From assembly GCA_018654745.1 (NCBI GenBank), contig JABILA010000037.1, positions 1 through 64,000 on the forward strand: DNA of 64,000 bases, read 5' to 3'. Under the pieces are notes generated by a model. It searched no databases, had not been told where the DNA came from, and saw nothing but the letters and a program-made list of their open reading frames with translations. The DNA is from Alphaproteobacteria bacterium. Its GTDB lineage: Bacteria > Pseudomonadota > Alphaproteobacteria > UBA2966. Position 1 is the stretch's first letter. Every line of letters begins with the position of its first letter. Below are positions 7,692 to 15,619 of this stretch, one piece after another. The position numbers were made by a program, and so were the translations under genes.

Positions 7692-9890
7692 TTAGAACCG
7701 CGTCCATTCCTGCCCCATATTGTCTTCGGTGATCAGACCTAGCCGCCCTGCCCGTTTCAGAATGATCTCCCGCCGCGTCATGTCATACTTTCCCGGATTA
7801 TCCGATTTCAAACTATCCGGCAATGCAACAAGTTCGCGGAATCGCTTGGCGTCCTGATTTTTCTGAAGGTCAAAGACCGGTTTGCCGTCGATTTGATAGT
7901 CAGTCAAAAACTTCCGCCAACGCGTTTTGTCTGGCTGAAACGCTTTGTCGCTGACGGCAACAATCCCGGCAACACTGAGCGCGAATGGAAAAAATATAGC
8001 GCCGGTCTTCTGGGCCCGCAAGGAACGGGTGCTGTTGTAATACAAAACACCACCCGGCCTGAGACGGGATCGAGCCAGCGCCATGAATTCCTTTGACAAC
8101 AAATGGGTGGAATGCGCCCGCCAGTGATGGATTGTATTCATGACGATGAGATCAAATTTCACATCGTCGTGCCTGTTCATCCAGCGTTTGCCGTCATCTG
8201 CAACAATCGTGACTTTGCTGTTTTTCACCAATGACGCCACAACAGGCTGCTTTAGTACCAGGTTTCCATAACCCGGATTGATCTCAACAATTGTCAGCTT
8301 ATCGACCACGGGATTGTTGGCGACAACCTGTGCCCATGATCCTGACGCCAGGCCTATCATCAAAACGTCTTTGGGTGCTGGATGTATCAAGCCCACAGCA
8401 TAGGCCCGGAATATTCCGTTTCGATCATTGACCGGATCGGTATTGAAAACACCATCATAAGCACCGCCGCCAAAAACCCGCCCGCTTGGCGTAACGGCAA
8501 TAACACCGCTGCGGTTTTCAACAAGCTCACGAAATTCATAGTCTGTCGTGTAACCCGCTTTCTTTTGCAGCCGTTCAAAATGATTGCCATAAGTCACTGG
8601 CAAAGTCAGAAGGACTGCCGCCGCAGCGCCTGACAAAGCCAATGATGAAAATTTGCGGTGCTTTCCGCGTTTCAGCACGACAGCCGCAGCAATCAGACCG
8701 GCGAGCGTCAGTGCTACGGCTATTTCCTGCAGCGCCAGAATATCAAACAAGATAAATCCGGTCAGAAAACTGCCCGCTCCACCACCAATTACATTGAACA
8801 AATAGATCACACCTGTGCGTAAACCAGTATCATCACCGGGACTGATACTGAGATGCGTGATCAAGGGCAATAAACAGCCAAACAGGATCGTCGAAATTGA
8901 CACCAGAGGCAGGGTCCACCAATAATCGACGCTGGCAGCTGCTAAAGCTGCGACAGGGACAACAGCAAATGCGACGAGGCTGGTTCCGATGATAATACTG
9001 GCCAAGACTATCACCATGGCATGTCGGCTTGTGTTGCCACCGCCAGCTGGCCGAGAGAGCCTGTTGCTGATCAGTGATCCAACGGCCAGCCCGGCGAGAT
9101 AAAACCCCAGCAACAGAACGACACTTGAGGATGTGCCCGAACTGGCAAAGTGATAGGCTCGTATCCAGACAATTTCCCAAGACAATGAAATAAATCCGGT
9201 TACCGTGACCGCGACCAGGGCCGTCGTGGGAGAGAGCATGGGTTTGGAATTGACAGCCTCGATAGTGGTTGCCCAAACATGCTGTTCTGCTTCTGCCACA
9301 AAGCGTTCGGCGACCACAGCCAGGACAGCACCTGATCCAATCAACAAATTCAGTAGAGCGGCTAATGACACACTGCCTTGCTGACCAGCAAGATCAAACA
9401 GGAATATGGCACCTATGAAACAGGCTACAGCCGCGCCGAGTGTATTCGCCGCATACAGCCCGCCAAACGACTGGCCAACATTGCCGGTTCGACGGACCAG
9501 AAACTGCACCAGAACCGGCAGCGATGCGCCCATCAACACAGTGGGCGGCAACAAAACCATAACACTCCAGAAACACACTTCTGTCAGTGATGCACCCGCC
9601 GCTATGGCGGTTACCTTCGCGATCATCTCAAGGGAAAAATATCCATAAACACCCACAGCGATTTCCAGAGCCGCAAACAATCCCAGCAATACCCTCGAAA
9701 ACCAACGCGACAGGAAGCCACCAAACAGACCGCCCAGACCCAGACCTAGAATAAAGATCGTCACAACAATCGTGATAGATTCGATGTTAACGCCGAAGGC
9801 ACTGAACAAGGCTCGTTGCCAGATCAGTTGATAGATCAAGGCAGGCAACCCGGAAAAGAAAAACAATATGTAAAATGCGATAGGTCTCAT
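7692..9890 (-). CDS. membrane protein fused to spermidine-synthase-like domain
   Basis: A protein of about 732 residues with a two-part architecture. The N-terminal 430 residues contain some 12 hydrophobic segments (starting PIAFYILFFFSGLPALIYQL), as seen in the FLIALYQ-type transporter-like part of fused spermidine synthases. The C-terminal 270 residues are a Rossmann methyltransferase/aminopropyltransferase-like domain with VLMIGLASGSWAQV (nucleotide loop), TIVEINPGYG (acidic ribose-binding residue), a DDGKRW segment and LIVMNTIHHWRAHSTHL. The canonical polyamine synthase D-A-Y-D/GGxxD residues are not obvious, so the enzyme may act on another aminopropyl or methyl donor. I take the ATG at 9890; a TTG lies 16 codons upstream. 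Confidence 0.75.
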   Translation of the reverse strand: MRPIAFYILFFFSGLPALIYQLIWQRALFSAFGVNIESITIVVTIFILGLGLGGLFGGFLSRWFSRVLLGLFAALEIAVGVYGYFSLEMIAKVTAIAAGASLTEVCFWSVMVLLPPTVLMGASLPVLVQFLVRRTGNVGQSFGGLYAANTLGAAVACFIGAIFLFDLAGQQGSVSLAALLNLLIGSGAVLAVVAERFVAEAEQHVWATTIEAVNSKPMLSPTTALVAVTVTGFISLSWEIVWIRAYHFASSGTSSSVVLLLGFYLAGLAVGSLISNRLSRPAGGGNTSRHAMVIVLASIIIGTSLVAFAVVPVAALAAASVDYWWTLPLVSISTILFGCLLPLITHLSISPGDDTGLRTGVIYLFNVIGGGAGSFLTGFILFDILALQEIAVALTLAGLIAAAVVLKRGKHRKFSSLALSGAAAAVLLTLPVTYGNHFERLQKKAGYTTDYEFRELVENRSGVIAVTPSGRVFGGGAYDGVFNTDPVNDRNGIFRAYAVGLIHPAPKDVLMIGLASGSWAQVVANNPVVDKLTIVEINPGYGNLVLKQPVVASLVKNSKVTIVADDGKRWMNRHDDVKFDLIVMNTIHHWRAHSTHLLSKEFMALARSRLRPGGVLYYNSTRSLRAQKTGAIFFPFALSVAGIVAVSDKAFQPDKTRWRKFLTDYQIDGKPVFDLQKNQDAKRFRELVALPDSLKSDNPGKYDMTRREIILKRAGRLGLITEDNMGQEWTRF

Positions 9891-10004
9891 GATGAGATAA
9901 TTCTGCCATGAGAGGAGACGGAAGTCTTCCTTTGGCAACGCAAATCAGATAACCCAGTCGTCGAAGAAAACTGGGTTGGACATTGGAGTTTGGTTTTGAT
10001 CGAA

Positions 10005-10166
10005 ATGATGTGGTTCTTGATTTTAGTCGCATGCACCGTCTTTGTTTACACACAACATTTGTATGCGACCACGTTGGCGCTAACACTATGCACAATTATT
10101 TTGTGCTTCCAAATTTATGATAAAACGCAGAGGAAGAAAGCTCGACCTAAGCGCGACAAAGATTGA
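10005..10166 (+). CDS. small hydrophobic protein
   Basis: A 53-residue ORF. It begins MMWFLILVACTVFVYTQ, continues with a second hydrophobic stretch (ALTLCTIILCF), and ends in a basic tail rich in Lys and Arg. This is the composition of a small inner-membrane hairpin protein. A GGAG at 9985-9988 is well placed for a TTG start at 9996, three codons earlier, and poorly placed for the ATG. I recognise no family. Coding is plausible but unproven. Confidence 0.4.
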   Translation: MMWFLILVACTVFVYTQHLYATTLALTLCTIILCFQIYDKTQRKKARPKRDKD

Positions 10167-10203
10167 ATCTCTTTTTCATTTTTTCAACCGTTGCGACAGA
10201 TTT

Positions 10204-10410
10204 TCAGGAAGTAGCCTTGATGCAGCCACTCTCGTTATCGACGATTAGCGGAGTATCAAAATAGGCTATTCCCGGTTCCACACCGAACTTTTCGCGGATA
10301 TTTTCCAGCCATGGTCTGGCGTAAAATGTTTCTGCGGCATCCTTGTTGCCCCACGTAACGTCGCAGTCGTCGCCCGCGATATAGGTGGTGAACTTAGGGA
10401 GTAAGGCTTC
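10204..10410 (-). pseudogene. coding relic, about 68 codons without a start
   Basis: On the minus strand an open frame of natural-looking protein sequence (…YIAGDDCDVTWGNKD…, ENIREKFGVEPG, then AYFDTPLIVDNESG) ends in TGA at 10204-10206. Upstream it meets an in-frame TGA about three codons before the first plausible residues, and it has no ATG, GTG or TTG start. It looks like the surviving 3' end of a deleted gene. I do not recognise the family. Confidence 0.35.
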
Positions 10411-10422
10411 GAGGAGGCATCA

Positions 10423-10584
10423 ATGCCCCTCCTGAGAAACCCAACTGAAGATCAGGTAGCCGACCGCCTCAAAGGCTACCAGTTCATGCGCGTTCTCAGG
10501 AATAAGGGAACGGGTGACTTTCTGGCATGGCCGGATCATGAAGGCCTACACGCTGATATCATGCGGGAACAGGGTTTGACCTAG
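10423..10584 (+). CDS. small hypothetical protein, 53 aa
   Basis: ATG at 10423 is preceded by AGGAGG (10412-10417) at a spacing of 5, the best ribosome-binding site in this neighbourhood. The product is soluble and charged (MPLLRNPTEDQVADRLKGYQ at the start, DFLAWPDHEGLHADIMREQG towards the end). It converges with the putative anti-sigma gene, overlapping its stop by a few bases. It may be intact or the remnant of a longer gene beside the relic at 10204-10410. Family unknown. Confidence 0.45.
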   Translation: MPLLRNPTEDQVADRLKGYQFMRVLRNKGTGDFLAWPDHEGLHADIMREQGLT

Positions 10585-10928
10585 CAAAAAATTGTCTTGT
10601 ATGCCCTTCGCAACCCAATCACTCCGAGGGCTAATACCGCGGCAACGTTGTTCACTGGTGAAAGCGTCTGGGCAAGCAGTGGGCTATCTAAATCGATCAA
10701 CGATATTGAGACGCTGTGCGTCATGAAGTTTGCTAAATCCAGCAACGGTGAGGCGAGCAACCAGGCGCAAGCAGCGAACACCAGACCAGCACATACACGG
10801 ATAAATACAACCCGGCGCTCAAGGCTGCCAACTCGTGACATCACTTGAACAGTAAACTGCTCTCCTTCCATGTCTTGCTTGGCATTTGCAAAAAGGGATT
10901 GAAGTGCAGGATTCAGATCGTCCGTCAT
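10581..10928 (-). CDS. putative anti-sigma factor-like membrane protein
   Basis: A 115-aa protein with a soluble acidic N-terminus (about 40 residues: DDLNPALQSLFANAKQDMEGE) and two hydrophobic segments (RVCAGLVFAACAWLLASPLL and NVAAVLALGVIGL). Its start overlaps the stop of the ECF sigma gene by 4 bases, the usual arrangement for a cognate anti-sigma factor. No zinc-binding HxxxCxxC motif is visible, so it is not a ZAS-type protein. The role rests on gene position and topology alone. Confidence 0.55.
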   Translation of the reverse strand: MTDDLNPALQSLFANAKQDMEGEQFTVQVMSRVGSLERRVVFIRVCAGLVFAACAWLLASPLLDLANFMTHSVSISLIDLDSPLLAQTLSPVNNVAAVLALGVIGLRRAYKTIFC

Positions 10929-11479
10929 GGTAATTCCTCTGAATGTGGCAATGCTGCATAAGCTGCCAAGAGTTGCTGTAAGCGCTGTGTTCCGCGTCGG
11001 ATATGGGATTTAACGGTGCCTATTGGCAGGTCTGTGTGGTCTGCTATCTCACGGTGGGTCATGCCCTCATGATAAGACAAAACCACGCACAATCGAGTTG
11101 GACCTGAAAGGGTTGCCAATGCGCCATCTAAATCCATGGCAACACTGGTATCTATCCGGTGCGCCAACTCTGTCTCGTCGTACTCCCGGGCGTTACGCAG
11201 CGCATCATTTTTTCGCAGGTGCTGGAGCCAAACGTTGATGGCCAGACGTTTCAACCATGCACCGAATTTGCCTGGATGTTGCAGGCTTCTTATCTTCCGC
11301 CAGGCTTGCAGGAACACTTCCTGTGCCAAATCATCTGCCAATGTAGTGTTTCCGCTGCACTGCCTCATTAGATTGCGTATCCAGGATTGTCTGCGTCGAA
11401 CCAGTTCAGCAAACGCCTCCCGCAAGCCGGCAGCGGCAAGGCCAACGATCAAGGCTTCCGGGCTATTGGAATATGGCAT
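10925..11479 (-). CDS. ECF-family RNA polymerase sigma factor
   Basis: A protein of about 184 residues with a sigma-70 region 2 (QSWIRNLMRQ … DDLAQEVFLQAWRKI, then FGAWLKRLAINVWLQHLRK) and a region 4 helix-turn-helix (YHEGMTHREIADHTDLPIGT, then VKSHIRRGTQRLQQLL). It directs RNA polymerase to an unknown regulon. ATG at 11479 is preferred; a TTG start at 11494 is also open. It lies 20 bases after the DUF6249-type membrane gene and overlaps the putative anti-sigma gene, so the three probably form one operon in which the sigma factor may be autoregulated. Confidence 0.88.
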   Translation of the reverse strand: MPYSNSPEALIVGLAAAGLREAFAELVRRRQSWIRNLMRQCSGNTTLADDLAQEVFLQAWRKIRSLQHPGKFGAWLKRLAINVWLQHLRKNDALRNAREYDETELAHRIDTSVAMDLDGALATLSGPTRLCVVLSYHEGMTHREIADHTDLPIGTVKSHIRRGTQRLQQLLAAYAALPHSEELP

Positions 11480-11499
11480 TTTTGAACTGGACAAGAACT

Positions 11500-11934
11500 C
11501 TATGCCCCTGACATATCGCTATCTGATTCCCTGTGTTCCCTGTTCCAACGGATGACAATTTTGGATGCGACCAAAAGGCCAATACCGGCGCAGGCTGCCA
11601 GCGACCCCACACCCAACAATGGCTCGAAGACACCAGGAGACGCAAATCCTATAAACCAGCCCATCAACGCGAAACCTGGCGCAGATGAGAGTGTAATCAC
11701 GCCCGCAACTTTCAGATCGCGATCCAGATTCCTGTTGTTTCCACCAATTACAGATAAAAGTCTGTCTATCACAACTTGATCGATTGGTTGGCCACTTTCA
11801 ATTAAGCGGCGCAGTGTTTCATGTTGGGCCTCGCGCTTGCGGACATCGTACCAAATCCCGGCGACGACAACCGCAGCAATAAAGCCCCAAAAAGCCAGAG
11901 CGGATAATCCCGCACCTAATCCCATTCCTTGCAT
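11500..11934 (-). CDS. DUF6249-like two-helix membrane protein
   Basis: A 144-aa protein. The first helix (LSALAFWGFIAAVVVAGIWY) is followed by DVRKREAQHETLRRLIESGQ and IDRLLSVIGG, then a second hydrophobic hairpin (VAGVITLSSAPGFALMGWFI). This is the pattern of the DUF6249 family often found next to ECF sigma factors. I chose ATG at 11934, not the longer frame to 12000, because AAGGAG sits 6 bases before it. It is first in the operon with the sigma and anti-sigma genes. It may be part of the stress signal path (inference). Confidence 0.65.
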   Translation of the reverse strand: MQGMGLGAGLSALAFWGFIAAVVVAGIWYDVRKREAQHETLRRLIESGQPIDQVVIDRLLSVIGGNNRNLDRDLKVAGVITLSSAPGFALMGWFIGFASPGVFEPLLGVGSLAACAGIGLLVASKIVIRWNREHRESDSDMSGA

Positions 11935-12408
11935 GTGGGTCTCCTTCGTTTTGATTTGCCTTTGATTATATAGATGCCAGTTAGTGTGTTTTGGATGCAC
12001 GCAAGCAGAAAAAAGTTGGTTTATCGACGCAAATTGCTCTATGCGGAAAAGTTTGGTCTGATTTCGTGCGAGGCTTCCTGCGGGAATCCAGGGTCTAAGT
12101 GAAAATTCAATAGGTGCCAGAAGATTGGGAATGACCGCTTTGGGTCAACTACCGACCTTTTGACCGACGTCGCGCCACTTCCGCTCCAACCCGCATAACA
12201 GACATTTACATATTCTATCAATAAGTGGGAATTGATCGACCTTCTATCCAAGTTCCGGTCGACTTCACGATCATCGGCATTACCGTTGAAGCATTAGCAA
12301 CGATGGAGAATAACAATGACAATCCATTCTCAATTTCAAATTCATTCATCAAAGTCGTGTTTCGCGACAAATCATGAAATGTCGTGTTTTCCATTCAAAC
12401 TGTAGTTG
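11935..12408. other. gene-free interval before the serC promoter
   Basis: No ORF with credible protein composition on either strand. The only notable feature is a direct repeat GTCGTGTTT at 12354-12362 and 12381-12389 (27-bp period), a short distance upstream of the serC promoter. It could be a regulator site, but two 9-mers alone are weak evidence. Confidence 0.4.
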
Positions 12409-12437
12409 TTGACAATATGCCTCAGCTTCACTAATAC
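12409..12437 (+). promoter_or_regulatory. sigma-70-type promoter for serC-serA
   Basis: TTGACA (12409-12414), a 17-bp spacer and TAATAC (12432-12437) make a near-consensus promoter. Transcription would begin near 12444, leaving a 5' leader of about 140 nt before serC. Confidence 0.65.
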
Positions 12438-12529
12438 AGCCATTGTGTAGCATTTAGCGCACTTCCCAAAAATTAAATTTTAATTAAAGATTGATTTCAC
12501 TTGACTAAGTCATTGAAATCAAATAGGAA

Positions 12530-12587
12530 GATCTCGGGCTACAACCCCCCAACGGGTTGCTGCTCTTCTGGAAGGAAGGGAAACAAC
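12530..12587 (+). promoter_or_regulatory. serC leader hairpin, candidate serC RNA motif
   Basis: Just before serC, CAACCC (12542-12547) pairs with GGGTTG (12554-12559) around a 6-nt loop. A small CTTC/GAAG stem-loop and a purine-rich ribosome-binding site (GGAAGGAAGGG) follow. A conserved structured RNA, the serC motif, is known upstream of alphaproteobacterial serC genes; position and gene context match. I have not aligned it to that consensus, so the assignment is tentative. Confidence 0.4.
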
Positions 12588-13742
12588 ATGAAACCAGAAA
12601 TCTGTCCTGCTAATCCTCGTTTTTCATCGGGGCCTTGCGCCAAACGACCGGGCTGGACGCCGGCAGCTCTCGAAAATGCACATCACGGTCGCTCGCACCG
12701 TGCCGCGGAATGCAAGGCGAAGATCAACGACGCCTGTGACCGCATGCGCAATATCCTGAAATTACCTGACGATTACTTTATCGGCATTGTGCCGGGCTCA
12801 GACACAGGTGCCGTCGAGATGGCTATGTGGTCATTGCTCGGACAGCGCAGTGTCGATGTTCTGGCCTGGGAGAACTTCGGTTCTCAATGGACCATCGATA
12901 TCGTCAAACAGTTGAAAGTCGATCATCGCCTGATCGAAGCTGACTACGGGCAGATTTCCGATCTGGCCTCTGTCGACTTCAACAATGATGTCATTTTCAC
13001 GTGGAACGGAACGACCTCCGGTGTCCGGGTGCCGAATGCAGACTGGATTGCCGCCGACCGCGCTGGTCTGACAATCTGTGATGCCACCAGTGGTATCTTC
13101 GCCATGGACCTCGACTGGCCCAAGCTGGATGTCACGACATTCTCGTGGCAAAAAGTGCTGGGTGGTGAAGCCGCCCACGGTGTGATTATCCTCAGCCCCC
13201 GCGCTGTGGAACGCCTGAACAGCTGGGTTCCGACCTGGCCCATTCCCAAGGTTTTCCGCCTGACATCCGGCGGCAAATTCAATGAAGCCATTTTCAAGGG
13301 CGCGACCATCAATACGGTCTCCATGCTGGTCATCGAAGATGCCCTCGATGCCCTGAAATGGGCCGAAGGTCATGGCCTTGAAGGTCTGATAGCACGCTCG
13401 CAAGCCAATTTGACGGCAATTTCCGACTGGGTGACCAAAACCCCGTGGATTGAATTCATGGTGGCGGAAGAAAGTCTGCGATCTTCAACGTCGATTTGCC
13501 TGACGGTTGTGGACCCCTGGTTTGTGGATCACGAAGCCGCAGATCAGAAAGCCCTGATCAAGGAAATGGCTGGATTGTTGGAAAAAGAAGGCGCTGCCTT
13601 CGATATCGCCGGTTATGCCTCGGCCCCTCCCGGTTTCCGGATCTGGGGTGGTGCAACGGTCGAAGCCTCGGATACAGAAGCCCTGATGCCCTGGCTCGAT
13701 TGGGCCTTTGCCGAAGTCAAGGCGCTGCATCAAGCGACCTAG
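12588..13742 (+). CDS. serC: phosphoserine aminotransferase
   Basis: PLP-dependent class V aminotransferase of the alphaproteobacterial/archaeal SerC type (384 aa), converting 3-phosphohydroxypyruvate and glutamate to phosphoserine. Family features include the N-terminal [40 protein letters not shown], and the PLP-lysine region [19 protein letters not shown] at 12588 follows GGAAGGAAGGG at good spacing; a longer reading frame begins at 12501 but would run through the leader hairpin. It is the first gene of the serine pathway pair serC-serA, which are separated by an exceptional 33-bp hairpin. Confidence 0.95.
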   Translation: MKPEICPANPRFSSGPCAKRPGWTPAALENAHHGRSHRAAECKAKINDACDRMRNILKLPDDYFIGIVPGSDTGAVEMAMWSLLGQRSVDVLAWENFGSQWTIDIVKQLKVDHRLIEADYGQISDLASVDFNNDVIFTWNGTTSGVRVPNADWIAADRAGLTICDATSGIFAMDLDWPKLDVTTFSWQKVLGGEAAHGVIILSPRAVERLNSWVPTWPIPKVFRLTSGGKFNEAIFKGATINTVSMLVIEDALDALKWAEGHGLEGLIARSQANLTAISDWVTKTPWIEFMVAEESLRSSTSICLTVVDPWFVDHEAADQKALIKEMAGLLEKEGAAFDIAGYASAPPGFRIWGGATVEASDTEALMPWLDWAFAEVKALHQAT

Positions 13743-13774
13743 TTAAATTCGGCCTGCTTTTCAAGATTTGATTA

Positions 13775-13854
13775 GCCGGGCCGCCCGCTCCCCCTCCCGA
13801 CCACCCATGCAATTATACTGGTGGGTGGTCGGGAGGGGGAGCGGGCGGCCCGGC
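13775..13854 (+). repeat. 33-bp perfect hairpin between serC and serA
   Basis: The arm 13775-13807 is an exact reverse complement of 13822-13854, separated by a 14-nt A/T-containing loop. The arms are almost wholly G+C (CCGGGCCGCCCGCTCCCC and its complement). No T-run follows, so it is not a standard intrinsic terminator. It could block exonucleases to stabilise serC mRNA, act as a processing site, or be a repeat-family element. serA starts 28 bases after it. Confidence 0.95.
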
Positions 13855-13882
13855 GATCCAAAACTCAAGATGGAATTACAAA

Positions 13883-15463
13883 ATGCCCAAAGTCCTGATC
13901 TCGGATAAAATGAGTCCTCTCGCCGCTGAAGTTTTTCGCAATCGCGGTGTCGAAGTTGATGAAATCACCGGCATGAGCCCGGAAGAACTGATCGCCTGCA
14001 TTGGCAATTATGATGGCCTGGCCATCCGGTCTTCCACCAAGGCAACTGCTGATGTGCTGGCTGCCGCCCCCAACCTGAAGGTTATTGGTCGCGCCGGTAT
14101 CGGTGTGGACAATGTTGATGTGCTGGCCGCGACACAGTCCGGCACCGTGGTCATGAACACGCCCTTTGGTAATTCAATCACGACGGCTGAACATGCCATC
14201 GCCATGTTGCTGGCCCTGGCCCGCGACCTGCCACAAGCCAGTGCGTCGACGCATGCAGGTAAGTGGGAAAAATCACGCTTCATGGGTGTCGAAGTTACCG
14301 GCAAGACCCTGGGTCTGATCGGTTGTGGAAATATCGGATCTGTTGTGGCTGACCGGGCACAAGGTCTGAAGATGAAGGTTCTGGCCTTTGATCCGTTCCT
14401 GTCCGTGGAGCGGGCGGCTGAACTGGGTGTGGAAAAAGTAGAGCTCGACGAGATGTTCCCACGGGCTGATTTTATCACCCTGCACACGCCGCTGACCGAC
14501 AACACGCGCAACATTGTAGATGCTGCGGCCATTGCCAAAATGAAAAAAGGTGTGCGCATTGTGAACTGCGCACGTGGTGGCCTGATCGATGAAGCCGCTT
14601 TGAAGGTGGCACTGGAAAGTGGTCATGTTGCAGGCGCTGCCCTCGACGTTTTTGCTGTTGAACCTGCAAAGGAAAACGCCTTGTTCGGTATGGAACAAGT
14701 GATCGTCACACCGCACCTTGGTGCTTCAACAACTGAGGCTCAGGAAAAGGTCGCCGTCCAGGTCGCTGAACAAATGGCGGATTATTTGCTGACGGGGGCT
14801 GTGACCAACGCCCTGAACATGCCGTCGGTATCGTCGGAAGATGCGCCCAAACTGGCACCCTATATGAAGCTGACGGAACAGATCGGCCAGTTTGCCGGAC
14901 AAATCACGGAAACCGGTTTGAAGGCTGTGACCATCGAATATTCCGGACATGCCGCTACCCTGAACACCAAACCCCTGACCGCGATTGTGCTTGAAGGTTT
15001 GTTGTCGCCGTTGATGGATACGGTAAATATGGTCAACGCACCGATCATCGCCAAGGACCGCGGGATTTCGGTTACCGAGTCCACGGTCGAAGGGGCCTCG
15101 GATTATCCGACCCTGGTGCGCCTGACTGTGCAAACGGATCGTCGCGAGCGCGTCGTTGCGGGAACTCTTTTCGGCGATCACAAACCCCGTGTGGTTCAGA
15201 TCAATGATATGAGCGTGGAAGCAGAAGTTGCCCCACACATGCTGTATCTCAACAACGAAGACGAGCCAGGCCTGATCGGTGATGTTGGCACGTTGCTGGG
15301 GGACGCTGGTGTAAATATTGCCACCTTTCACCTCGGCCGTTCTGCAGCGGGTGGTGATGCATTGGCGCTCATTGAAGTTGACGAAGCTGTGACGGATGAG
15401 GTCATCGAGAAATTGCTGGCTGTAAAACACATCAAACAGGCCAAAGCACTCAATTTCGTATAA
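13883..15463 (+). CDS. serA: D-3-phosphoglycerate dehydrogenase
   Basis: Catalyses the NAD-dependent oxidation of 3-phosphoglycerate, the first step of serine synthesis. The 526-residue length is that of the long form: substrate/nucleotide domains with GLIGCGNIGSVVADRAQG (about 146-163), RIVNCARGGLIDEAAL (catalytic Arg), and the Glu/His pair region ending TPHLGASTTEAQEKVA. An intervening domain follows, then a C-terminal ACT domain (from about 455: MLYLNNEDEPGLIGDVGT), which usually gives serine feedback control. It is in the serC operon, separated from serC by the large hairpin. Confidence 0.96.
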   Translation: MPKVLISDKMSPLAAEVFRNRGVEVDEITGMSPEELIACIGNYDGLAIRSSTKATADVLAAAPNLKVIGRAGIGVDNVDVLAATQSGTVVMNTPFGNSITTAEHAIAMLLALARDLPQASASTHAGKWEKSRFMGVEVTGKTLGLIGCGNIGSVVADRAQGLKMKVLAFDPFLSVERAAELGVEKVELDEMFPRADFITLHTPLTDNTRNIVDAAAIAKMKKGVRIVNCARGGLIDEAALKVALESGHVAGAALDVFAVEPAKENALFGMEQVIVTPHLGASTTEAQEKVAVQVAEQMADYLLTGAVTNALNMPSVSSEDAPKLAPYMKLTEQIGQFAGQITETGLKAVTIEYSGHAATLNTKPLTAIVLEGLLSPLMDTVNMVNAPIIAKDRGISVTESTVEGASDYPTLVRLTVQTDRRERVVAGTLFGDHKPRVVQINDMSVEAEVAPHMLYLNNEDEPGLIGDVGTLLGDAGVNIATFHLGRSAAGGDALALIEVDEAVTDEVIEKLLAVKHIKQAKALNFV

Positions 15464-15474
15464 TTTTCGACAAT

Positions 15475-15530
15475 TCAGGACACTTTTCCGAACCCTTTTC
15501 GTCGTAAACGGTTCGAAAGAAGTGTCCTGA
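15475..15530 (+). terminator. long imperfect hairpin after serA
   Basis: 15475-15494 (TCAGGACACTTTTCCGAACC) pairs with 15510-15530 with one or two mismatches, leaving a 15-nt loop. It probably ends or protects the serC-serA transcript, although no T-tract follows. The last part of the right arm (GTGTCCTG) is repeated immediately downstream. Confidence 0.55.
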
Positions 15531-15582
15531 GTGTCCTGGCGGCTGGATTCGCAGAAATATCGATGAAAAAGCGGAGCTTTGT

Positions 15583-15610
15583 TTGCCCGGAAAGGACTTA
15601 GGGCTATAGT
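15583..15610 (+). promoter_or_regulatory. candidate promoter of hisZ
   Basis: TTGCCC (15583-15588), a 16-bp spacer and TATAGT (15605-15610) end 9 bases before the hisZ ATG. If used, the mRNA would be leaderless or nearly so, which fits the lack of a Shine-Dalgarno sequence before that ATG. Confidence 0.4.
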
Positions 15611-15619
15611 GCGCGCGCC

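Noticed and set aside
12039-12251. 70-codon minus-strand ORF in the large gap before serC
   Set aside because: No ribosome site and no protein-like features; the region reads as non-coding.
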